A stretch of 41,785 nt of DNA from an uncultured Verrucomicrobia subdivision 3 bacterium. Lineage in GTDB: Bacteria; Verrucomicrobiota; Verrucomicrobiia; Limisphaerales; UBA11358. The notes beneath the pieces were generated by a model. The model was not told where the DNA came from, made no database searches, and saw nothing but the letters and a program-made list of their open reading frames with translations. Shown piece by piece: positions 33,278 through 40,545 of the stretch; positions within the stretch are counted from its first letter, which is position 1; every line of letters begins with the position of its first letter. The position numbers were made by a program, and so were the translations under genes. The stretch lies in contig CAIXUZ010000039.1 in assembly GCA_903922735.1 (NCBI GenBank), positions 1-41,785 on the forward strand. The letters are read 5' to 3'.

Positions 33278-34000
33278 ATGAAGCGCACGCTCAAAGACCT
33301 TAAAGTAAAACTCTTCGCCGATGGCGCGGATAAAAAGGGGATGCTGGACTTGAATGCCAATCCGCTCATCCAGGGGCTGACGACGAACCCGACGCTTATG
33401 CGCAAGGCCGGCATCTCGGATTTTGAAGCGTTTGCGCGCGATATTTTGCAAACCATCACGGTCAAGCCGCTCTCGCTGGAGGTTTTCTCGGATGAATTTT
33501 CCGAGATGAAACGCCAGGGGTTGAAGATCAACGGCTGGGGCAAAAATGTTTATGTCAAGATTCCGATCACCAATTCACGGGGCGAATCTTCGCTGCCGCT
33601 GATCCAAGACCTTGCGGCGCAAGGCGTGAAGCTCAACGTCACCGCGCTGCTCACGGTGGAACAGGTGAAGGGCGTGGCGGCGGCGTTGAATCCGAAAGTG
33701 CCCGCCGTGGTTTCCGTTTTCGCCGGACGCATCGCGGACACGGGGGTTGACCCGGTCGGCATCATGAACGAAAGCAAAAAAATTCTCGCCGGACTTCCGC
33801 AAGCCGAACTGCTCTGGGCCAGCGTGCGTGAAGTGCTGAATATTTTCCAGTCGAACGACTGCGGCTGCCACATTGTCACCGTGCCACACGATATTCTGGC
33901 GAAGGCGCAAAAGATGACCGGCATGGATCTGACGGCGCTCTCGCTGGACACCGTGAAAATGTTTGCGGCGGATGCAACGGCGGCGGGCTTTAAGCTCTAG
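33278..34000 (+). CDS. Small transaldolase (FSA/TalC-type, LmbR-like role possible)
   Basis: The 240-residue protein has the single-domain transaldolase features TTNPTLMRK (35-43), SLEVFSDEF, the Schiff-base Lys94 in NVYVKIPIT, KLNVTALLTVEQ and VSVFAGRIADTG. Transaldolases move a three-carbon ketol unit between sugar phosphates. It starts four bases after the phosphatase gene and ends the sugar operon. Sedoheptulose 7-phosphate for a plain heptose pathway comes from central metabolism, so a dedicated transaldolase suggests a longer sugar, as in the lincomycin pathway, where LmbR makes an octulose 8-phosphate. That reading is inference. The gene converges with the GT9 gene with a one-base gap. 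Confidence 0.88.
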   Translation: MKRTLKDLKVKLFADGADKKGMLDLNANPLIQGLTTNPTLMRKAGISDFEAFARDILQTITVKPLSLEVFSDEFSEMKRQGLKINGWGKNVYVKIPITNSRGESSLPLIQDLAAQGVKLNVTALLTVEQVKGVAAALNPKVPAVVSVFAGRIADTGVDPVGIMNESKKILAGLPQAELLWASVREVLNIFQSNDCGCHIVTVPHDILAKAQKMTGMDLTALSLDTVKMFAADATAAGFKL

Positions 34001-34001
34001 C

Positions 34002-35066
34002 TCAAATCAACTTCGTGATGGTCGCGAATACTTCCGCGACCGTCACCGACTCCATCGCGGCAATGAGTTCCGCGCGCGTGCCTTTGATGTCGCCGCCATC
34101 GTAGCGGTAGTAATCCAGATTGCGCCCGCTCACCACGGGGTTTTTCACCAGCGTGAATTGATTGCCGTAAGGCCAGTTGGTCACGTTCAGCGTCGGCGCT
34201 TCGATGACAATCTGGTTTGGCACTTTCATCGCCGCCGCGATGTGCATCAGGGCCGTGTCCACGCTCAAGAACGCGCTGCAACGCTTCATCAAAGCCGCTG
34301 TTTCCCGCAGGTTTTTGGACTTGGCTTCCAGTGTCAAATCGCGGTTTGCCTGTGCCAGAACGATTTGATGATCTTTCGCTTCCTCTGGCCCGCCAAAAAG
34401 CAGCACGCGGATGTCCGGCCGTTCCTGGTTCAGCCGCCGCACCACCCCGGCGTAATTTTTCAGCGGCCAGCGTTTCAGCGGCAAATTTTTTGTGCCACCG
34501 GAACCGACATGGATGCCCAGTAACTTTTGTCCGGCCAATTGGTGATTCGCCAGAAAATCATCGGCGAATTTTTCCTCCGCCGGCGTCAGGTGGAATTCCA
34601 TTTCCTGCGCCGTCAATTTTTTCTGCGCGCCGATCAATGGCAGCACGGCGGCATTGTTTTCAATCGAGTGAAGCGTGTAATTCTGTGGCAGCGTGCCAGT
34701 GACCAGCCAGCGGTCCAACCAGTGAAAGCACTCGTATTCATGGCTGATGCGCACCTCGGCGCCGGCCAGCCACGCCGCGATGCGATAATGGATGCGGCTT
34801 TGCGGATGCGTGTTGATGGAAAGCTTATAGCCTTCGCGCCGCAGCGACCACAGGAACCGGACGGCCTCCAGCTTGCCGCACTTGAGGAGGTTTTTCTGGA
34901 ACACGCGGTTGACGTGGGGGTTGCTCTCCAGCAAATCCTTCGAGCCGGCCCACATCGTCAGCACGTCAATGGTGGCGGCGGGAAAATTGGCGCGCAATTC
35001 ATGGATGAGCGGCGTGGCGATCAGGGTGTCGCCGATTCCAGCCATGGAGATGACCAGAATTTTCAC
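34002..35066 (-). CDS. Family 9 glycosyltransferase (ADP-heptose:LPS heptosyltransferase type)
   Basis: The 354-residue GT-B protein begins KILVISMAGIGDTLIATPLI, the WaaF/WaaC-type N-terminal loop, with TIDVLTMWAGS. Its C-terminal donor domain shows LLGIHVGSGGTKNLPLKRWP, LFGGPEEAKD and CSAFLSVDTALMHIAAAM, the last being the heptosyltransferase D-T-xxMH motif. The family moves a heptose (or another sugar) from an ADP- or GDP-sugar to lipid A core or to a glycan. It is coupled to the upstream adenylyltransferase gene by a four-base overlap (ATGA at 35063-35066), which makes an ADP-heptose donor plausible. Confidence 0.87.
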   Translation of the reverse strand: MKILVISMAGIGDTLIATPLIHELRANFPAATIDVLTMWAGSKDLLESNPHVNRVFQKNLLKCGKLEAVRFLWSLRREGYKLSINTHPQSRIHYRIAAWLAGAEVRISHEYECFHWLDRWLVTGTLPQNYTLHSIENNAAVLPLIGAQKKLTAQEMEFHLTPAEEKFADDFLANHQLAGQKLLGIHVGSGGTKNLPLKRWPLKNYAGVVRRLNQERPDIRVLLFGGPEEAKDHQIVLAQANRDLTLEAKSKNLRETAALMKRCSAFLSVDTALMHIAAAMKVPNQIVIEAPTLNVTNWPYGNQFTLVKNPVVSGRNLDYYRYDGGDIKGTRAELIAAMESVTVAEVFATITKLI

Positions 35067-35548
35067 AGCCGCGAAATTTTTTCCAGCAAACCCGTCGTGG
35101 ACTTGCCGGGCACAAAGGAAACCAAAACAATTTTTCCTCCCGCCGATTCAACGGCGCGGCGTTCGTCCTGATTGAGGGTTTCCAAAGTGTAGTCGCCACC
35201 CTTGACATAGATGTCCGGCTGCGCAGCCGTGAGAAATTTGGTCGCCGCCGTGTCGGTGAAAATGCAGACGCCATCCACGCTTTGCAACGCCGCCAGCACT
35301 GCCGCCCGGTCGGTCTCGGAATTCACCGGCCGGCCCGCGCCTTTCAAGCCGCGCACGGCCGCGTCGCTGTTCACGCCCAGGAGCAGGGCGTCGCCAAAGT
35401 TTCGGGCATTCTCCAGATAAGTGACATGACCGAGGTGCAGGATGTCAAAGCAGCCGTTGGTGACGACGAGTTTCTTTCCGCTGGCGCGCATCTGCTGGCG
35501 CCAGACCGGTAAATTGTCCCATGTAATAATCTTGCGGCTGAAGTTCAT
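35063..35548 (-). CDS. D-glycero-beta-D-manno-heptose 1-phosphate adenylyltransferase (RfaE2 / HldE C-terminal type)
   Basis: The 161-residue protein is a stand-alone cytidylyltransferase-like domain, equal to the C-terminal half of HldE. It has TNGCFDILHLGHVTYLE at 30-46 with the HxGH motif (38-41), LLLGVNSDAAVRGLKG, GRPVN..DRAAVLAAL and YVKGGDYT. It would add AMP to heptose 1-phosphate to make ADP-heptose. It begins four bases after the debranching-enzyme stop and overlaps the GT9 gene. The usual HldA-type (RfaE1, PfkB) kinase is not in the window. Confidence 0.9.
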   Translation of the reverse strand: MNFSRKIITWDNLPVWRQQMRASGKKLVVTNGCFDILHLGHVTYLENARNFGDALLLGVNSDAAVRGLKGAGRPVNSETDRAAVLAALQSVDGVCIFTDTAATKFLTAAQPDIYVKGGDYTLETLNQDERRAVESAGGKIVLVSFVPGKSTTGLLEKISRL

Positions 35549-35552
35549 GATG

Positions 35553-38180
35553 TCATTTTGCCTGTGAGGCTTGCGAATTCAACATTTTCCACACCCGCAG
35601 CGTCTCGGTTGCGCCCCACGCCTGGGCGTCGCAGCCGCGTTGGGTGTGCGGGGCATCGCCGTCGAGGATTTCGGGAAGCTGGCCAAGGCACCCTTCGTTC
35701 AACAATTTTTCCGCGCTGCCCAGATAGCTTTTCGCGGCGGCGACTGCGGCCGGTGAAAAATTCCATGCGGCCGCCAGCGCCTCGCAAAATGAGGGGAAAG
35801 TCCACGTCCATGCCGTGCCGTTGTGATAGGCGGGTTTGCGGCGGGTATCCTCGTCGCCTTCGTAGCGCGACCGATATGGTTCGGTGGGGTGGTTCAGCAG
35901 GTGTCCATCCCGATAAATCGCCAGCGGGACATCAACCGGCAGCGGGGCCAGCGAGCGCAGCGCGCCCGGCACGACGAGAAATTTCTGAGCGGCGGCCACG
36001 CAGCGTTGGGCGCGTTCGCCGGTGACCAGGCCGAGGCTGATGGCAAACAGGCAATTGCTGCGTAATGCGTCATCGCGCAGGGCATCGCGGGCGATGACGC
36101 GAGTCTTGGCGAGCAGCACGTCGGCGAACCAGCCTTTTTCCTCGATCCAGAAAAGTTGTTCAAACGACCCGGTGGCGCGGGTGGCGAGATCGCCCCAATG
36201 TTTTTGGTCGGCTGGTGCCGATATCTTCTCAAGCTGGCGCAGCAGTCGGATCCACAAGGCTTGGATTTCCACGGGATAACCTTCGCGGGGCGTGCCGGCG
36301 GGATAATTGGTGTCCATCCAGGTGAAATGGCTCGGGCTCCAGATGAGCGCGGAATCGGGATCCATATGGATGCCGTTGGGCGTACCTTTGGTGAAATTTT
36401 CCGCAATGCTGGCCAGCACACTGGCGATGGTTCGTCCGTTGCCATCCACCATAGTCTGGTAAAATTCCCCATCGGCCAGGTCTGCGCACACGACGGCAAA
36501 CCACAGCGGCGCGTCCGTGGTGTCGCGGTTGGAAACATCGTTGCCGTGGATGGTGTTTGGCAGCGTGCCGTTCTGTTCGAATTTGGCGAACGTCAGCAGA
36601 ATCTGTTTCACCTCGTCAACCATGCCGGCGGCAAGCAGGCCGCGCGCGCAGATGAGCGAGTCGCGGCCCCAGTCAAGAAACCATGGATAACCGGCAATGA
36701 CGGTCTTGAAATTGTCACGGCGCACCACAAATTGTTTTGCGGCGAATTCCAGTTTCCCCGTGAAATCCTTTTTTGAGTTTCCGCTTTCCATTTTCCGCTT
36801 GGGAATTTGGGTTTCGTCCGTTTCCGCTGTGACGATCAGTTGCACGTTTTTGCCTTTGGCCAGCGGCAGTTCGAACCAGCCGGGGCTGTAGGCGTCGCCG
36901 CTGCCGGTCTGACCGCGGGTTTGTTCGACGGGGTGAGGAATGTTGTCGCACCATTCCGGCTGCGGATGATAGTCACCGTGGTCCACAAATACTGAAAGCT
37001 GCCGGTCGCTCGCCGGGGTGAAGGCAAAACCGGTTTTTGGTTCGAGCAAATGGGTATTCGATGAAAAGTGGAAATCGGCACCGTCGTTGTGCCTGGTTTC
37101 ACAATGAAAATTCCGGTCTTCGATGTCCACACGGACAGTCAGGCGCACGTCGGCATCGGCGGGCAGTTGTTTGCCTTGCGCGAGTTTTTCGCTCGGACGG
37201 CTGAATTGGAAGGCGACGGTATTTTGATCTGCAACCATTTCGGCGCGCAGTTCGATTTCCACCGTGCGCCCGTCGCCGGCGTTAGCAATGAAATGCCAGA
37301 CCGCCGGTGAGCCGGCTTCAAAGGCCATGAGATTCTTGAAGTCGAGCGGCGATAGAAAACCATCGGCGTTCACCCAGACGCGGAGGCGCTTGACGAAAAT
37401 GTGGCGGTCCACCGGAACGCCCGGGTGCAGGTTCGCGCCAAGCACGCAATCGTATTTGGATTGGATGCGACCAAGATCTACTGCCATCCGTGCCATGCCG
37501 CCACGATGGTTGGTGAGCAGAACCAAATCGCCGGATTGAGGGTGGCGGGTTGGCGGTGGCGGGTTGGCGGGAAGAAAACGAATCGTGGCAGCAACCTTTT
37601 CTGGAACTGAGCCGAGCCGTTCCAAAGTCAATCGGGCATCGGCGGAAATCGCTTGCGGCGGAAAGCAGGCGATGTGTCTGGCTTGAGCGGAAATGGACCG
37701 GACATGAGCGGTTGTCGAGCTTCCATTCTGCATGTTTAGCGTGGCGCGGAAGGGGGTGGAATCCTCAATCAGCAGCCAGTGACCGGGCGGGACGAGGGTC
37801 ACGCGATTGAGGTCGTGCTGATCCCAATTGACAACGCGGGGAAAGACATGGCGTTGCCCAGCTTCGGCTAATTGGCGGGCAAGAGTTGTTTGCCGATGGC
37901 GGGTGGCGAATTGGCTGACGGCGGCGAGGAAATCTGACGGCGAACGTTCGACTTGGGAGGCAAGCCAGCGCCAGTCCAGTCCGTCCACGGTTTCGATGGG
38001 AATGCTTCGGTTCAGCGCCTCGAAGGCGAATGCGGCTTGAGCGCGGGTTTGGCGATAAGTTTCACCGCTTGTTCCCACGGGTTTATCCGTGGGCGCGAGG
38101 CAATAAGCCGCGCCGGGTGCGAGTGTGAAAGCAATCTTTCCATCGGCGTCGGAAATTTTCGGCAACGGCTGGCTGAGCAA
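35553..38180 (-). CDS. Glycogen-debranching-type amylo-alpha-1,6-glucosidase, N-terminal part missing
   Basis: The open frame starts at a TTG directly after an in-frame TGA. The first residues (SDADGKIAFTLAPGAAYCLAP) look like the end of a GH13-type C-terminal beta domain, not a protein start. A linker and an N-terminal GDE-type beta domain follow. From about residue 500 there is a GH133 (alpha/alpha)6 catalytic domain: GYPWFLDWGRDSLICARGLL, FEQNGTLPNTIHG, ALIWSPSHFTWMDT, and near the end YHNGTAWTWTFPSFCEAL. It would hydrolyse alpha-1,6 branches of glycogen. A heptad repeat (36774-36802) adds KRKMESGN in frame. The gene is probably truncated at the junction; a fused GH13 partner is inferred. 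Confidence 0.78.
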   Translation of the reverse strand: MLSQPLPKISDADGKIAFTLAPGAAYCLAPTDKPVGTSGETYRQTRAQAAFAFEALNRSIPIETVDGLDWRWLASQVERSPSDFLAAVSQFATRHRQTTLARQLAEAGQRHVFPRVVNWDQHDLNRVTLVPPGHWLLIEDSTPFRATLNMQNGSSTTAHVRSISAQARHIACFPPQAISADARLTLERLGSVPEKVAATIRFLPANPPPPTRHPQSGDLVLLTNHRGGMARMAVDLGRIQSKYDCVLGANLHPGVPVDRHIFVKRLRVWVNADGFLSPLDFKNLMAFEAGSPAVWHFIANAGDGRTVEIELRAEMVADQNTVAFQFSRPSEKLAQGKQLPADADVRLTVRVDIEDRNFHCETRHNDGADFHFSSNTHLLEPKTGFAFTPASDRQLSVFVDHGDYHPQPEWCDNIPHPVEQTRGQTGSGDAYSPGWFELPLAKGKNVQLIVTAETDETQIPKRKMESGNSKKDFTGKLEFAAKQFVVRRDNFKTVIAGYPWFLDWGRDSLICARGLLAAGMVDEVKQILLTFAKFEQNGTLPNTIHGNDVSNRDTTDAPLWFAVVCADLADGEFYQTMVDGNGRTIASVLASIAENFTKGTPNGIHMDPDSALIWSPSHFTWMDTNYPAGTPREGYPVEIQALWIRLLRQLEKISAPADQKHWGDLATRATGSFEQLFWIEEKGWFADVLLAKTRVIARDALRDDALRSNCLFAISLGLVTGERAQRCVAAAQKFLVVPGALRSLAPLPVDVPLAIYRDGHLLNHPTEPYRSRYEGDEDTRRKPAYHNGTAWTWTFPSFCEALAAAWNFSPAAVAAAKSYLGSAEKLLNEGCLGQLPEILDGDAPHTQRGCDAQAWGATETLRVWKMLNSQASQAK
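36774..36802 (-). repeat. GCGGAAA-type heptad repeat inside the debranching-enzyme gene
   Basis: TTTCCGCTTTCCATTTTCCGC on the + strand corresponds to the in-frame peptide KRKMESGN on the coding strand. It is the same motif family as 29511-29541. It lies in a loop-like stretch between the beta domain and the start of the catalytic domain. Confidence 0.75.
37541..37575 (-). repeat. GGTGGCGGGTTGGC tandem repeat inside the debranching-enzyme gene
   Basis: Two to three imperfect 14-bp units of GGTGGCGGGTTGGC are translated on the minus strand as a Pro-rich loop (NPPPPTRHP). It is another simple repeat that keeps the frame. Confidence 0.6.
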
Positions 38181-38183
38181 ATC

Positions 38184-38213
38184 AATTGCCGATTGCCGAT
38201 TGCCGATTGCCGA
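38184..38213. repeat. 7-bp microsatellite (GATTGCC)n at the junction
   Basis: About four units of ATTGCCG lie exactly between the truncated end of the debranching-enzyme frame and the last gene of the phage-like block. Left and right of it strand use, gene size and base skew change, which marks a rearrangement or a misassembly point. Confidence 0.8.
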
Positions 38214-38222
38214 CTGGGGGGC

Positions 38223-38759
38223 TTAGAAGGGTTGGTTGTCGTCGTTTTCGTGGCCGGCGTAGATGTATTCGCAGTCGTCGGGGAAGGATTCTTGGCTGGT
38301 GAGGCTGGCGTTTTGGTCGGATTTGGCTTTGGAGTGCTTGCGGGCGTTGAGGGTGATCATGAGTTGGTGGAGCTGGTGGGTGGTGAGGTCTTCGATGGTG
38401 TTCCAGCCGTGGGCGAAGTGGAATTTGTCGCGGCAGAGTTGCCAGATGTAGGGGTCTCCGCCGAGCGGGAGGGCGTGGGTGCGGATGAGCCAGAAAAGAC
38501 GGCGGCGGTAGCCGTAGTCGGCGCCGGCTGGGGTGAGTTCGACGGCGCCGTGGAGGTTGTCCGCCAGGGCGAGGAGGTGGGCTTTGACCTGGTCTATGTC
38601 TTTGGCGTTGTCGAGGTCGTTCATCGTGGTGATGGTGCGGCCGACGGCCTGGCTGATGATGTCGAGGCGTTTGGAGCGGTCGTTGCGGGGCCAGTGGTTG
38701 GCGTCGGCGGCTTTGGGCCACCAGTCGGCCAGGATGGCGATGCGTTGTTTGGAGGTCAT
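38223..38759 (-). CDS. Phage-like protein, possible GemA-type regulator
   Basis: The 178-residue protein begins MTSKQRIAILADWWPKAADA. The C-terminal part, RRRLFWLIRTHALPLGGDPYIW followed by FHFAHGWNTIEDLTTHQLHQLMITL, resembles the wing-like segment of Mu GemA (DUF1018) proteins, where a short linker and D-L-T-x-x-Q-x-x-x-L-I pattern are usual. The match is weak. Position at the end of an early-gene block that also contains a Gam-like gene agrees with it, because in Mu gemA follows gam. The C-terminus is acidic and ends just before the (GATTGCC)n microsatellite. It may instead be a phage protein of unknown function. Confidence 0.5.
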   Translation of the reverse strand: MTSKQRIAILADWWPKAADANHWPRNDRSKRLDIISQAVGRTITTMNDLDNAKDIDQVKAHLLALADNLHGAVELTPAGADYGYRRRLFWLIRTHALPLGGDPYIWQLCRDKFHFAHGWNTIEDLTTHQLHQLMITLNARKHSKAKSDQNASLTSQESFPDDCEYIYAGHENDDNQPF

Positions 38760-38783
38760 TTTCTGGGGGGTGGGTGGGTTGAG

Positions 38784-39395
38784 TCAGAGGCCGCTGTCGA
38801 TGTGCTTGGTTAGCCAGGGGATCTCGCGGTCTTTGGGGGGGATGTAGGAGAGGCGCAGAGCCGTGTAGAGGGCTTCTTCGGTGGGGGTGTGGAGGTAGGC
38901 GGCGGGATCGGCGGGGTCGGAGGTGTCAGTGAGGGGGCGGAGGCCGTGGTGGGGGTTCCAGTGGAGGCCGTGGGCCTGGGCGCGCTGGGCGAGCCAGATG
39001 TTATGCTCTTTGGAGCCGGTCCGACATAGTAATAGGGTGGCCCAGGTGGTTTCGGTGGCGAACCAGATGTCGAGCTGGCATTTGGGGAGGTCGATGAGGA
39101 GTTGTTTGCCTTCTTTTTCGCCGCCGGAGATGAAGCGGGGTTTTCGGCCGGGGCTGTTGAGGGGGTTGCGCTCTTTGACGTAGTCGGTGAGGAAGTCCCA
39201 GGCGTGGTTGCTGCGGGCGATGACGGCGCCGAGCATGTCCCGGTGTTCGGTGATCTTGGGGAGGCAGATGAGGTCAATGTCGGCACATGCGGGGCGTTCT
39301 CGGCGGATGCTGCCGACGACGTTGATGCGGGTGCAGGTGGGGGTGAGCCAGTCGATCAGTTTGGCGGCGTAGTGTTGGGCGGTTGGGAGGTTCAT
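38784..39395 (-). CDS. Minimal family X DNA polymerase-like nucleotidyltransferase
   Basis: The 203-residue protein shows the Pol X palm: NVVGSIRRERPACADIDLIC at about 25-44, with G-S, R-R and the metal-binding Asp39 and Asp41, and the third Asp109 in KCQLDIWFATE. The thumb part is also recognisable: CRTGSKEHNIWLAQRAQAHG, followed by HWNPHHGL, and TEEALYTALRLSYIPPKDRE, the usual E-E-x-x-x-x-x-L-G-x-x-Y-I-P-P-x-x-R-E ending. It lacks the 8-kDa lyase and HhH domains of polymerase beta. In a phage it could fill gaps or act in end joining or repair. It is in a chain of small phage-like genes; the family is clear, the role is inference. Confidence 0.82.
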   Translation of the reverse strand: MNLPTAQHYAAKLIDWLTPTCTRINVVGSIRRERPACADIDLICLPKITEHRDMLGAVIARSNHAWDFLTDYVKERNPLNSPGRKPRFISGGEKEGKQLLIDLPKCQLDIWFATETTWATLLLCRTGSKEHNIWLAQRAQAHGLHWNPHHGLRPLTDTSDPADPAAYLHTPTEEALYTALRLSYIPPKDREIPWLTKHIDSGL

Positions 39396-39411
39396 AGCCG
39401 TTTGAAGGGGG

Positions 39412-39648
39412 TTATGGGGTGGGATTGGATTGGAGCCAGCAGCGGTAGCCGCCCTGGGTGAGTTTGCGGCTGGTGATTTTGCGGCCGGTTTGTTTGGCGG
39501 CGAGGTAGAGGGTTGCCTGGTCCCGGTGCCAGGTGAAGGATTGGCCGGGCTGGAGGGCGGCGATGGTTTTGCGGAGGGTTGGGAGGTCGCCTTCGGTGTG
39601 GCGGCGGCCGACGGGTATGGGGATGTCGGTTTCGATGGGGATGTTCAT
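39412..39648 (-). CDS. Small phage-like protein of unknown function
   Basis: The 78-residue protein begins MNIPIETDIPIPVGRRHTEG and ends with a basic pattern ITSRKLTQGGYRCWLQ. The middle (LRKTIAALQPGQSFTWHRDQ...LYLAAKQTGRK) resembles small phage proteins with an L-x-P-G-x-S...G-x-K-x-x-x-RK-x-x-x-G-x-R-x-W pattern. No function is known. Its ATG overlaps the stop of the upstream 71-residue gene by four bases, which supports that both are real. Confidence 0.6.
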   Translation of the reverse strand: MNIPIETDIPIPVGRRHTEGDLPTLRKTIAALQPGQSFTWHRDQATLYLAAKQTGRKITSRKLTQGGYRCWLQSNPTP

Positions 39649-39860
39649 TGCCAGGAGTAGGTGACGGTGAGTTTGACGATGCGGGTTTTTTGGTGGGGGA
39701 AGTATTCTCGGGCGTAGGAGCGGGCGTCGCTGCGGTAGTAGAAGAGGCGGGGGCCTGACATATTGTTGGCCAGGAAGCCGCAGGACACGAGGATGGGGAT
39801 GCCTTTGCGGTCGCGGCGGTCCAGCTCGATGGCGTAGAGGGGTTCGGTTTTTTTGTGCAT
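39645..39860 (-). CDS. Small phage-like protein of unknown function
   Basis: The 71-residue protein (MHKKTEPLYAIELDRRDRKG...VKLTVTYSWQ) is rich in beta-type residues and Arg/Tyr. I do not recognise it. Coupling to the next gene (ATGA overlap) and a four-base gap from the previous one support translation in a polycistronic phage transcript. Confidence 0.55.
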   Translation of the reverse strand: MHKKTEPLYAIELDRRDRKGIPILVSCGFLANNMSGPRLFYYRSDARSYAREYFPHQKTRIVKLTVTYSWQ

Positions 39861-39864
39861 GGTG

Positions 39865-40014
39865 TTAGCGGAGGAGGGTGCCGAGGCCGATGCCGAGGGC
39901 TATCCAGGATATGGCCCAGATGGCGAATTGGAGGGCGCGGAGGAGGGCGGTGCGGCGGGCTTCTTGTTGCTGGAGGCGGGAGTGGTGGGACCAGGGTTCG
40001 TTTAGGAGGATCAT
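39865..40014 (-). CDS. Small single-pass membrane protein
   Basis: From the ATG at 40014 the product has 49 residues: a charged N-terminus (MILLNEPWSHHSRLQQQEAR) and one membrane helix (FAIWAISWIALGIGLG) with small C-terminal tail. The ATG overlaps the stop of the upstream gene (ATGA). Short membrane proteins are common in phage early regions, for example kil-like or lysis helpers; that role is a guess. The longer frame to 40113 starts inside the upstream gene. Confidence 0.55.
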   Translation of the reverse strand: MILLNEPWSHHSRLQQQEARRTALLRALQFAIWAISWIALGIGLGTLLR

Positions 40015-40286
40015 AGTGATGCGGCTTTTATTACGGCGTTGATGGATTTTACGCAGGATTCTCGGAGGCGATGGCATTGCGGGGTCCATTCCGTGTGGAA
40101 GATGTCCCACCACGGGGTTAGGCGCTCAACCCATTCGCGTTGTCCAAAACTAACAACCGGCCAGGAAATGGCGGGGAAGGTGAATAGGATGCCGTTGAGT
40201 TTTTGTTCGACGATGATTACGCCCCGGCCGTCGAGACGGGCTTTGACGGGCAGGTCGCGAACCGATTTGCAGGTGGCGGATTTCAT
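40011..40286 (-). CDS. Phage-like protein of unknown function
   Basis: The 91-residue protein begins MKSATCKSVRDLPVKARLDG and contains GVIIVEQKLNGILFTFPAIS, suggesting a small beta-rich fold, and then a Trp/His/Glu-rich part (EWVERLTPWWDIFHTEWTPQ). I do not recognise a family. Both ends overlap neighbouring genes by four bases, so it is probably genuine. Confidence 0.58.
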   Translation of the reverse strand: MKSATCKSVRDLPVKARLDGRGVIIVEQKLNGILFTFPAISWPVVSFGQREWVERLTPWWDIFHTEWTPQCHRLRESCVKSINAVIKAASL

Positions 40287-40516
40287 ATGCCGGATTGCAG
40301 AGCGGAGATGCGGGATTGCTGGCGGGCTATTTCGCGCTCCAAACTTAGGCGCTTGGACTCCAGGTACACGGCCAGGAGGGTCGTGTCATCGAGCTTTTTG
40401 GACAGGTTTTCGGCGCCGAGGTTGGCTTGTTCGAGGGCCTTGTTGGTGCGGGCGAGGGCGCGGCGGACCATTTCTAATTCGAGTTCGCCGCTGGGGATGT
40501 CTTTGAGGGTTTGCAT
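40283..40516 (-). CDS. Small coiled-coil phage-like protein
   Basis: The 77-residue protein from the ATG at 40516 (MQTLKDIPSGELELEMVRRA) is almost all helical with heptad spacing of Leu/Ala/Ile (ALARTNKALEQANLGAENLS, KRLSLEREIARQQSRISALQ), so it is likely a coiled coil. The frame runs on to 40816, but the upstream part is Arg/His/Pro-rich, overlaps the Gam-like gene and is not coding. Function unknown. Confidence 0.6.
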   Translation of the reverse strand: MQTLKDIPSGELELEMVRRALARTNKALEQANLGAENLSKKLDDTTLLAVYLESKRLSLEREIARQQSRISALQSGI

Positions 40517-40545
40517 GGGGGGTATGGGAATGGTGGGGGGGATGG

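Noticed and set aside
37953..38813. 286-residue + strand frame across the junction
   Set aside because: Antisense to the debranching enzyme and the GemA-like gene; Gly/Val-rich translation of the skewed DNA.
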